64,000 bases of DNA. Origin: Vitellaria paradoxa. Its lineage: Eukaryota > Streptophyta > Magnoliopsida > Ericales > Sapotaceae. Of the stretch, positions 10,747 to 20,822 are shown piece by piece. The notes beneath the pieces are model-generated. The model saw only the letters and a program-made list of their open reading frames with translations, had not been told where the DNA came from and made no database searches. The position numbers and the translations under genes were made by a program. The stretch is taken from contig CM034244.1 in assembly GCA_019916065.1 (NCBI GenBank), positions 23,738,471 through 23,802,470 of the forward strand, given 5' to 3'. Within the stretch, counting starts at the first letter, position 1, and each line of letters opens with the position of its first letter.

Positions 10747-12473
10747 TTCAGTATTTCAGCCATGATTCAGACTCTTTCGTCCTTGAAACCAGATTTTTGA
10801 CAGCAAATCTTTAGAATATTTCAAATATGTTTTGTCAACAATAGGATTTGGATTGATGTTCTTGCTGTTTGTTTCTTTTGATTGGGTTTAAGTTGTTTTT
10901 TTTTTTTTTTTTTACTTTTGCCACCTATGACTTTGAACTTACAACTTGGAATGAATGAAATTTCTGTTTTCTTGGAATTAGTGATGTCATTTGCATAAAT
11001 TGGATTAAGCTGAGTTGAAGTATGAAATTTTAAGAGTTGTTGTGTTTGCCATGTGTTTTTAAGTTGAAAAGTGTGTGAATGGATTTAGCTTAAGAATTGT
11101 TGATCTAACATTTGTCTTGAGGAATGGATTTATGAATGAATAATGTGTTTTATGGATTTCCAGATATAGTGGAGACTTAAAACCTGAAGTGAGATATTTG
11201 AGCCTTAAACTTTGTTCATGAGAGACTTACATTTACTCTAAGGGCTTTCCAAAAGCTCAAGCTTTTTGCACTTCAAATTCCTTCAATAACTCCACTTATA
11301 CTATTTTGCTTTGGGTGTTTGTGAAGTGATAGAGGAATGGAACTAGATTTCTGATTCTTAAATTTTATGGTTGAATGGAATGAAATCATAGAAGTGATAT
11401 TAGGCCATTTTTCTTAACATTTGAGCTTGGAATGCCTTTCTTTGATAAACATGACCATTGTAGCCAAGTTTGAGCCTTATTAGAGCATTCATACTTCTTC
11501 ATTTTTTTTACCACATAATTCCTTTAACCAAAATGAATGCTCTCTAGCCTTCCCTATGTATTTTGGAATGCACTGAAAATAGAAATGAAGGTTAGTGGAC
11601 TGAATTGTGGGATTTGGAGGTGAGAAGAAAGAAAAATGTATGGAATGAGGAAAAAGAAAATGTTAAGGGAAATGGATGATAAAAAGAAAATTAAAAAGAG
11701 GGGAACTGTTTTAATCTTGAAATACATTCATTTGAGGTCATTTTCAATTTTCAAAAAAAAATAATAATAATAATAATGAATTGTAGAAGGGTAGAAGAAA
11801 GTTTATTTCAGTATTCCAAATCAGTTTTTGAATTCCTTATCCTTTCCTTCTATTACCTTATTAAACCTCATGGCCCCATTACAACCCATTGCAAGTCCTA
11901 ATTGATCTTTGGAAGAATTTTCATTCAATTGTGAAATTTAGGAATTAGGAAATCATGGTGAAAATTCTGAAATTACTTTGCTACATCATTCCTTCATGGA
12001 GTTATGCCAAGTCCAATTCTTTCTTGAATACATCGTTTTTGACTTGTTGATGCCACCTTCTAGAATTTGATGAATATTTACTCTTAATAAGGGGCATCTT
12101 GAGTGAAACCTTGTGTGCTCTATTTTCTTTGGAGTGAATTCCAAGTTGAGATTTGAAGTCAAAACTTGGGAATGAAATGGAATGCAAAGTTCAGAATTAA
12201 ATGAAGTTCTAAAGATGTATGTTAAGTTGATAGAGCTAAAAGCTGCTATTCATTCACATTCATTTCACACACTTGGCAAGTTTCACATCTCTTATAAAAT
12301 TTTAAATTTTAAACTTTGTTTATGAAAGTTTTTGCTTATGGTGTTGACTAATTTCATATGAATAACTGAAATGTCATTCAAATTGAAATGGAACTAATAC
12401 TTTTGGATTTCTCTCCTATTTCTTCTATTAGAAGCATTACTAGGGACTAGTAATGTTGTAGTTGGGGGGTGTG
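10747..12473 (+). other. Athila non-coding region up to the 3' polypurine tract
   Basis: About 1.7 kb without a coding frame. It includes a T-run at ~10897-10912 and an AAT microsatellite at ~11759-11778. The polypurine tract GTTGGGGGG sits at 12461-12469, directly before the 3' LTR, where plus-strand priming is expected. Confidence 0.75.
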
Positions 12474-13937
12474 TGATTGGACATCAATTGTTACATATTT
12501 ATATATTCAAATTACACTTGCACACATCATAAAAAGATATAAAATCTATGTTTTGTGCAGATTTCATCTCCATATCTCCAAAGTGGAATATGTGTTGATT
12601 TCCATCACAAAAACAAGAAATTAAGCTACATTGAGGATGTTGAGAAGAAAGCATGCTGCACAGCACATCAAAGGATTGAAGCTATTTCAGAAGAAGAAGA
12701 AAATTCAATTGAAATCAATGCAAAGAGATCAGAATCACTATTCTGGAAATTTCTGCAGCAGAGGATCATATTCGAATATGGTTTTACTGTATTCAAATAT
12801 AAGCTTCTTCACAGCAGCGAATTCCACGTGACCCCAACTTCTCCATGTGATGTAACCTGCAATCCAGGGAGGGCAAATCAGTAAAAAAATAGGAGAAAGA
12901 AGGAGCTATCATAAGGACTACATTCAGTTTTGTAGAGAGAGGTTTCGAGAGGGAGAGAAATTCAATTTTGTAGAGAGAGGTTTCGAGAGAAATTTTATTG
13001 AGAGTTCATAGTTTTACATTTTAATTTCAATTTGGCATTGGAGTTTTTGGAGATTTACATTTTGAATTCATTTCAATTTCTGTAATTAGATTTTCAGTTC
13101 CGAATCCATGAAACTTTCATTTTCAGGTTGAAATGTCTTCAATTCAGATTTCCAATTCTGTCTTTCTTCTCTTTAATATGCTCGGCTAAGTCTTCTTGGG
13201 CCAAGGCAAGGGTAATGCCCTTCCAATGAATCTTAAGTGGTCGAACTTCATGGATTTACTTTGAGTTCTTATGATTATCAAGTCAATTTGCAGCTGGGTG
13301 TCTTAGAACTCATTGATTCAAGACCCGATTAATCCAAATTTGTATATCCTATTGATGAGTTCATAGGTGTTGCTTAACTTAGAACTCTCATGACATTGTT
13401 GTATGTGGGTTGCTAGAATTAGAACTCCTATTGTCCTTGAAATAGGTTATGCACATTGAGTGTTTAATCCATGGTTTGTTTCAATTGAAATTAATTTTCT
13501 CAAAAAATCAGCACAAATTGATTTGGTAATTTATAAACTCTTGGCACTTGAAATTCATTCGGATTGGTATTAAACTTGTCTTGCTCATCCTTTTTATCAC
13601 TTAATCTTTTAGTTTAAATTCATTTGCTTTTGGAAAACTAGTTCAAAACCATCAACCAACCAAATCAAATTTTAATTTTCTGTTTCACATTTTTTGTGAG
13701 TTGTGTTTTGCCAAATTAATTTCCATTAGAGTCATTCACTTCATTACTCCCTAGATCCCTGTGGAAATGACTTGGGACTTACCAGTTATTTTGTGCTTCA
13801 ACCACACCTTGCACTTGGGGGAAAACTTGTCTTGATTTACCTCACTTAACAAATTTTTTTTTTTAAATTTGAATTGATAATCTGAATTTTCATCTGAGCT
13901 TTTATTTTGGAGTGAGGTAATTAAGTAAGAACAAGCA
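12474..13937 (+). repeat. 3' LTR of the Athila-like element
   Basis: The LTR is 1,464 bp and ends AACAAGCA, followed at once by the target duplication TTTAG (13938-13942). It is near-identical to 635-2095. Confidence 0.95.
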
Positions 13938-14083
13938 TTTAGTTTTGACTTCATATTAAATTTGATTATGGCTTAGTGCCCAATTTTATTTTGGCTTAAT
14001 ATCTGATTTGACTCTAACTTGATACTTAATTTTATTTGGCTTATTGCCCAATTTAAATTTTGGCTTGGTGTCGTATTTGATAT
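13938..14083 (+). repeat. Degenerate short tandem repeat, right of the Athila insertion
   Basis: Units like 'ggctta.t(g/a)cc(c/t)aatttta.tttt' recur about every 25-30 bases and continue the array at 534-634. Confidence 0.5.
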
Positions 14084-15467
14084 ATATTTTTTTAAAGGAA
14101 TGGATGCATATGGTGATATTAGTGCTCAATGAGCAATCAATCAAGAAGGAAAGGAATATACTCATGGTCCTGAATACAAGAGATCAGTTTCTATAAACGA
14201 AATCCTGGTTTCATTAATTTCTAAAATTAAAGTTAATTGGACCAGTTGCGATGATTTACTACCCGACAATTTTGAGTTCAATTTGACAAATGATGAGTGG
14301 TAAAAATTTGTAGGCTTCGTGGTCCTCGATTTAAAGCACTTACTTGATTCCAATGGCTATTGAAGAGAATGGAATGGGTATATTGGAAGTTAATTCCAAA
14401 TTTGATCCTGTTTTTCACAGACTCTTGAAGGATAGAACAAACTGGGGATGTGAATTTGAATTCCCAAGCTATGTGAATTTTCAATTCTTTCTATGGAATG
14501 GATTGGAATAATTTTTTAAGATTACAGTGTTATCTTGAATCAAATTGGAATTTATGGAGCCGTGGCTGTATTTTGATATCCTTATAATTTTTGTCCCAAT
14601 GTTATGAGAGCTTCTATTGAACTTTAGAGTGCATTAACCAATACTTTACACCATGCTAAAGGTGAGATGAGCATGTCACTCCATGATTTGAAGAAGATTG
14701 GAGGTCTACTTATTTCTAAAACTCCTTCTGAAAAATTCATACCCCAATCGGCAATTGTTAAAGGCAGATGGAGATAGGAATGAAGCCAATCAATCAATTT
14801 TTCTGAGTTATTATTGCTTCACACGAGATTGTGCATGCATCTTTAAGTCCCAACTCTAACGTGTTCACAGTGGGTAGATTACTTTTATTAGGACAGTGCA
14901 ATTTATAAGGCATATGGTGACATTCAACCATCAATTATTCCAAGGTATAATTCAAAGGTTTTAGACATGCCAATTTCACCCCTCTTTGGGGTTTTCACCA
15001 CTTTTATCTTTGAAAAGGATAGAGGAATCCTTTTTTCTTCTTGGACAAATGTCAACATGATAGAAGCTGTCGATGGCAATTAAAATGGGATAGACTCATT
15101 TAAAATTTGATTGGTACATAGTTGATTTTCAACTGCTGCCTTGACAAATATTTTACCCTTTGGTATTTTGTTATTAGGGGAATTCTTATTTTTCTTGCGG
15201 GTATATTATACTTGTTCAAAGCAACTATAGACTTTGATACTGAAGTCACCTTGGTGCACTCTTTATTCGAGGTTTTTAAAGCGTCCAATAGCAAAGTGTG
15301 TTTGGAGGCGACTTGACCAATAGCCATAGGCGTGTGGTCAAGCATGAAGGTAGCACGGTACCTTATCTTTTTGAAAGCTTTATATGCCAAAGCTTGAATT
15401 GGATGTAATATGCAATAACTCTCGGTGCTATGTGGAAAACTTGCAAAAGCGATAACCAAGAATTAAT
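14084..15467. other. No recognisable gene
   Basis: Base composition is less AT-skewed than nearby spacers and short open stretches occur on both strands, but no conserved motif was seen. It could be a very old pseudogene or element. Confidence 0.4.
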
Positions 15468-15470
15468 TTA

Positions 15471-15800
15471 GGTGACATTTGGTTTGATTTTCTATTTTTT
15501 GTTTTATGTTTTTTGTTTTAAAAATTCCAAAACAAGTAAACAGAAAATACTCTATTTTTCCTGTTTTGAGATTTTCTTTGTTTTAGATTAAAAATGCTCA
15601 AAATGACTTTTTGTCATTTTACATTTTATGTATAAACTTATTTTCTATTTTCTAAAATAAATTTTGAAAACATAGGTGACCAAAAAATTTTGAGCTGTTT
15701 TCTTTAATTTTAAAAGTACAAAATGACAAATGAGCTTAAAATGAAAACTTGAAAACAAAAATAGAAAATTAAAAAGAAAAAAAAAAAACCAAATGAGTCC
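15471..15800. mobile_element. Tourist-like (PIF/Harbinger) MITE
   Basis: The element is 330 bp with terminal inverted repeats GGTGACATTTGGTTT and GGACTCATTTGGTTT (reading in from each end). It is flanked by TTA on both sides (15468-15470, 15801-15803), the usual PIF/Harbinger target. The subterminal TTTTCTATTTTTTGTTTT is also inverted at the other end. No transposase is present. Confidence 0.75.
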
Positions 15801-15803
15801 TTA

Positions 15804-16840
15804 GAAATTGGAGGCGAAAGGGAGAATGGGTCCCACTGGGCATGACAAAAATCATGTTAAGCAAGAATATTAAAAGAAAAATATCAATTGTGAAACACAA
15901 TTTCACTCTTATTATGGAATATCATAAAAGCTTTTATTACGTGGGTTGGACCCATTTAGGATATAACGTAACCCTTAAATATATCCCTTAACTCAAGGGA
16001 ATATCTTTTGATTCCAATTACCTATTTATCACATGTTCAATTCAGGCACTAAGAGTGGACATTTATTTTATTTATTTTTAATGGCTAAACTAAGATTTAT
16101 TCTGTTTATTTTAAGTGGCTAAACCAAGATAAGTAATCCTCGCTGCTCACATATCCATAGTTGATAGGATCAAGCCATAACGTAATTCATAATGAATAAA
16201 CTCACTGGTGTATTTTTAAAAGGGGCAATTGGTTAATTTTTCCTCTAATAATAATTATTTATTTTTTTATTTGGTGAACTTTTGGGTTCACAAGGGTTGT
16301 GATTGTACCTAGTTAAATGGATTGCCTACGTGTTTGTTGAGAAATAATCCAGATTGGAGTCAAGACAAACATAGTTCTTGCTTTTTATTGTTAAAACCCC
16401 TATTTTTTTTTTTTTTTTGAATTTGATTTATTAAGAAACTTTAATTTGAGGCCTTAAAGACACTAAAGCTTTAAGACAAAAAAAAAAAAAAATTAGAGTT
16501 ATGCTTCAATTTTATTCATGCAATCAACTTTATTTTAATATCTTCCAAGCATTTGAAATGTATTTTCTTGAGTCGCTTCAGAAATTAAAATTTCTGATTG
16601 GTTGAGCAAGAAGACCCAAAAATATGGTGATCAAGATTTTGCATTGAAACAGATTGTATCAAAGCCTAAATTTTAGTAGAGATTTTTCTCTCTCTACTGC
16701 ATAGGATTTGAAACATGAAGAAGATTATGCTACATAGCATCGGCAGTTCTTGGACTTTTGTTGTTAAAGTTTATCATTATTGAAAAAATTTTTTAAACTT
16801 TTAAATTTGACCAGATTTTTTTGTGCCTTTAGCAGCATAA
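15804..16840. other. Non-coding, no feature recognised
   Basis: AT-rich spacer with A- and T-runs near 16400-16490. No frame or repeat boundary was supported. Confidence 0.5.
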
Positions 16841-16842
16841 AT

Positions 16843-17216
16843 GTTGGAGCAACAGATAACTATCACTTTTTCTATCAATAAAGGATCAGAATTAAAGGCC
16901 AATAGGAACACTAATCCTAATTTTATTTATTTATTTATTTATTTATTTTCATAGATTAAGTTCCAACAACAACATAAATTTTGAAGCAATAGATAGCTAT
17001 CTTTTTTTCTTTATCTGTTTTTTTATCGATAAAGGATCAAATTTAAAGGCCAACGAAAACACTAATCTTAAATCTTTTTTTTTTTTTTAATGTAAGAGAT
17101 TAGGATTAAGGGCCAAGGACAACTTAAATTTTGAAACAACATATAGATATCTTTTTTTTTTTTAATCTATAAAGGATCAAAATTAAAGGCTAACGATAAC
17201 ACTAATCTTAAATAAA
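16843..17216 (+). repeat. Three tandem copies of a ~140-bp unit
   Basis: The block 'g(a/g)a(g/a)caa(c/t)a(g/t)ata...ctatc', a T-rich stretch, 'ataaaggatca', 'attaaaggc(c/t)aa' and 'aacactaatc(c/t)taa' recurs from 16845, 16983 and 17134. Spacing is 138 and 151 bases; the differences lie mainly in the T/TTTA-rich parts, including a TTTA microsatellite at ~16921-16948. Confidence 0.75.
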
Positions 17217-17365
17217 CAAATTTTGATTTCTGAAGTCTTTATAAAAGAGTCCATAAACTGGAAAACTAATCCTTAATAGATTCTGATTCCAGATTTGGAG
17301 TCTTCAAAAAGAGTTCATCAATTGGAAACTATCAAGTCTCAAGTGTTTAAAAGAGTCCATAACTG

Positions 17366-17668
17366 ATCATTATTAGATATAACAAAAGAAGTAAAATGAA
17401 GACAGAAGAAGAAAATACATTATCTTTTACATATACAAGACTTACAAGGCTCCATATGCATCATGTTCTTTGATAGACATGGGCGGTTGACCACCTGATG
17501 TCCTTTCCCTTGGTTTTTTTTAATTAAGAAAACCAATATTTCTAGCACACATATATGTGATGTGTGTAAGTACGTATATATATTTTGATTATTCTTTTAT
17601 TAAAGGATGAAATCTATACAAAAACTTTGGATATATTTTTTATTTATTTTAAAAAAAAATAATTTAAC
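17366..17668 (+). repeat. Duplicated segment, copy 2 (partner at 1-428)
   Basis: This is the direct partner of 1-428. Without the Athila insertion the two copies would be about 3.6 kb apart. Confidence 0.75.
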
Positions 17669-18260
17669 AAATATAATTGAATTAATTAAGTTAAATAATA
17701 ATTATTAATTTATTTAATTTAGTTAAGTTAATATGAAATACATTTTATTAAATTATTTTTAATAAATAATATAAATTATTTAATAAGTTTTACTTTTATT
17801 GAATTAAATTATTTTTCATTAATAATATAATTAAAATATTTTAATATATTAATTAAACTAATATGAAATATATTTTATCAAAATTAATTAATTTTTTTAA
17901 AAATTAATAAAATTAAATATTTATTAAAATAAAAATTAATTATCGTAAACAAAATTACATTTCTAAATGTAGTTTCAATTTTTGTTTTAGACAAAAATGA
18001 CAACAAAAAACAAAAATAGAAAAGATAAATAGATAAATATAAATATAAAAAAGATAGTGTTAACAAACGAGCCATAAATTAAATGTTGGTTTTATCGTGA
18101 ACGCACGTGTTGTGTAGATTTTTTTTAGTATTTAAAAATTTTTGTGAATTATATATTTTTAATTTTATTTTAAAAATTTATTAAGATAAATTATTAATTA
18201 AATAAAATATTAATTACTCTTAAATTTAAAATAAATAATACAACTACCATAAGGTTTACC
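17669..18260. other. Very AT-rich, non-coding
   Basis: Made mostly of TTAATTAA-type and ATTTATT-type words. No gene or element ends are seen. A similar AT-rich stretch occurs at 38090-38650. Confidence 0.6.
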
Positions 18261-19263
18261 CCAGCAATGGCATATTATGGCACAGGATTAAAAATTCTAT
18301 TAGTTACAGATCAGCTAATTATGCTGAAATGGCGTATTATTTCCTTCGCTTGGACTTTGAGCATATTATATATACATATATATATGCATTCATACATTGA
18401 ATTGGTACCTGTGTTAAACTATGAGAATATAAATTGTGGGCAAAGTATTTTAGTGAAAAATGTTTATCTTCAATATATATATATATATATCTCTCAAATT
18501 AATGTGTCAGAGTCCTGTAATAGACATGTATTTTAATAAAATTTTCATTTAGAATATTATTTAAAAAATATTATCTTAAAAAATTACTCTAGTTTTTTTT
18601 TTTTTGGTTGAAAAGTATTTGTGTATTATCAAAATTAGATCAAATTTGAAATTGAGCGTTTGCTCTAACTAGTAAATTAGATTAAATGGGTTTGAGTAAT
18701 CATTGTCACCTCTACTTGTTGTTACAGTAGATTAGTAACCTACAAAATGACATAGATACCTATGGTGACATATTTATATTCATTTGCTTTGTGTGAGGAA
18801 TGACTTATGTATATTCCTTGGTTGTGTACGAGGGACAATTTATTTACATTCTTTGGCTGCGTGCAAAGAATAATATATTTTGGTTGGCCTCCGTTGGTCA
18901 TGAATTAATCATGTAAGTACTTAAAACTATATGTGGTTTGATATACAATTATGGTTGAGTTTAGTTATTGTTATTATTTTGGATAATAAACTAATAATAT
19001 GACTTCATTATTTTGTTTATTAATTATTGGTTATATTATCATTGACTCATGATAGTGGCACGAAATGGTATCATAATATGTTCTGTTGCATAGTGGGAAC
19101 ACGTGGTTTAGTATTCACTCACTTACAGCTTATATTGTAAGTACTAGTATTATAAAGTTTGAATTATTCATTGGGCCTGTTGGGCAAGGATTTCAATTTT
19201 TTTTACTTTTTTTATGAATTAGCCTATGTAGTGATGTAAATTTTTGTATATTATTTCTTTTGA
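18261..19263. other. Non-coding, possible old LTR-type remnant
   Basis: A TA microsatellite is at ~18473-18491. The part from ~18720 to 19260 has weak internal repetition ('...tacattctttggctg(t)gt...'). Together with the tandem repeat after it, this recalls long gypsy LTRs, but no ends were found. Confidence 0.3.
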
Positions 19264-19500
19264 ACTTATGGTTTGGATTCTTGGACTGAGTTGAGTTCAA
19301 ATGTATGGGGAGTGTGGTTAATCCGGCTAGTGACAACTCTAGACTTATGGTTAGGGCTCTTGGACTGAGTTAAGTTCAAATGTATGGGGAGTGTGGTTAA
19401 TCCAGCTAGTGAGAACTCTGGACTTATGGTTAGGACTCTTGGACTAAGTTGAGTTCAAATGTATGGAAAGCGTGGTTAATCCGGCTAGTGACAACTCTTG
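19264..19500 (+). repeat. 79-bp unit, three tandem copies
   Basis: Units begin at 19264, 19343 and 19422 with 'acttatgg.t.gg' and contain 'cttggactgagtt', 'gttcaaatgtatgg' and 'gtggttaatcc(g/a)gctagtga'. They differ at only a few positions. There are no spacers. Confidence 0.9.
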
Positions 19501-19913
19501 CTAATTCATCTATATAGTTTACTATTTTTTGCCATCTAAGATTGTATCCGAGGCACAGCTGTATACATAAATGGTTTGAGATAACTTAAAATGAAGCAAA
19601 AAATTAAACTATAAATTCTGAACTGAGGTTCCGAAGGTTTTTTTTTGGCAGATAATAAGGTTATATAAAAATAACTTTATCAGGACAAACAAATTCAAAT
19701 TCCAATCATCTTCCTGCAGAATAATCGATATTGCTATCAGCTGTGGCTTTTACTAACTTCAATATTATAGGTGTTATCTTGTTTAAAGGGCGAGGGTGGG
19801 TCTTAACGGGCATTTAAAATTTTTACTAAAATTACATTATACCTCTGAAAATTTTCCAAAGTTTGGAGGCACCTCCACCCTCCCCTTGAATCCATCTTTG
19901 GGTGGTGTGTTAC

Positions 19914-20391
19914 TAGTGGTGGATCCGCATGGTGCCCAGTGTAGACGAAGGCCTATGCTAAAATTTTTTTTTAAGAAAAAATTATTTGATATAAAAAAAA
20001 TTATAAATATTTATAAAAAAATTTTTGGATGCATTTGGAGGGCATACCTTTTAGAAACTTTTGGAATTTTTTTTCCAAAAAATTTTTAACATTTTTTTTT
20101 TACAATTTTTAGGTGTTTGGTAAAATTTTTGACAACTTTTAACAATTTTAGTAACTTTTGGCAACTTTTAACAATTTTTAGTAATTTTTAGCAACTTTTG
20201 TGTATTTGGTAAAAATTTTAGTAATTTTTGAATAGAGCAAATTATTGTAATAGAGTAGAAAAGTGGCAATGTAGTACTTGATATCAATGTATAATATTTT
20301 GTATTTTATCGTATTTTATGTATTTATTTAGAATTTAAAATTTTACATGTGATTTGGCCTATGCTAGCCCAAATTCCTGCGTACGCCACTG
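19914..20391. mobile_element. Non-autonomous hAT-type element
   Basis: The element is 478 bp with inverted ends TAGTGGTGGATCCGCATGG and CAGTGGCGTACGCAGG (read inward); GGCCTATGCTA is also shared in inverted form (19951-19961 and rc of ~20357-20370). It is flanked by a perfect 8-bp duplication, TGTGTTAC (19906-19913 and 20392-20399), as expected for hAT. The interior is AT-rich, with short repeats of 'aacttttaacaattttagtaa', and encodes nothing. Confidence 0.85.
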
Positions 20392-20399
20392 TGTGTTAC

Positions 20400-20700
20400 C
20401 AAAAGCCATTTGGAGCAATGTTATGCGAGATGCAACTATACAATCTCAGCCATCCATGTTGCGATCTTAACCAGCCGTTGTGTCACCCGCGACGGTGCCT
20501 GCAGTAGATCTCAACCAACTTCTTCCTATCTGATTTTGTTGTTGTTACAAGTCTTTGAACCACAGAATATTAAGAGGTTCGTGAACAAAATTCTGGAGAC
20601 GTCCTACGACAACTAGGAAGAAATATCAAATAAGATATTTCCCTATTGACTTCGAATTCATACAATAACTGAATTGTCTAGAAAGATATTCTAAACTTGT
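20400..20700. other. 3' flank of the FHA-domain gene
   Basis: This lies downstream of the stop codon on the minus strand and should hold the 3' UTR. No canonical AATAAA was found on the minus strand here; the nearest (plus-strand TTTATT, ~20321-20326) lies inside the hAT element. Confidence 0.4.
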
Positions 20701-20822
20701 TTAACTTGTGGACTCTGAATTGATGTTGCTGGGGTCTTCACTCTCTGGTTTAGCTTCAGATTCTACGGAAGTTTCCACATCCTCAAGCTTCGAAACACGG
20801 AACATTGCCAGATGGACATCCC
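20701..20822 (-). CDS. FHA gene exon 5 (C-terminus), 16 kb from exon 4
   Basis: Acceptor TCCTTCTAG|GGGATG follows a T-rich tract. The join completes Gly and continues [17 protein letters not shown], the last FHA strand. TAA is at 20703-20701. This strand is needed to finish the FHA fold, which supports linking it to exon 4 despite the distance. Confidence 0.88.

Larger units (their letters stand above)
635..13937 (+). mobile_element. Athila-like Ty3/gypsy LTR retrotransposon, young but defective
   Basis: The element is a 13.3-kb retrotransposon bounded by two LTRs that start TG and end CA. It is flanked by a perfect 5-bp target duplication, TTTAG (630-634 and 13938-13942). Internal order is tRNA-Asp-type primer binding site, gag, protease, RT-RNase H, integrase, a third ORF in the env position, a long non-coding stretch and a polypurine tract. 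This order, the DLGAS protease motif and the third ORF are typical of the Athila lineage. By eye the LTRs differ at about 15 substitutions plus a few indels, near 1%. Gag, protease and integrase carry stops and frameshifts, so the copy should not be autonomous. Confidence 0.93.

Noticed and set aside
15100..15459. A 119-codon minus-strand frame as a gene
   Set aside because: No ATG-led conserved domain, no recognisable motif and no splice context. Likely chance.
17884..18536. Frames of 63 and 89 codons near 18 kb
   Set aside because: They consist of low-complexity AT-rich sequence (Ile/Tyr/Leu/Phe-rich), as expected by chance in such DNA.
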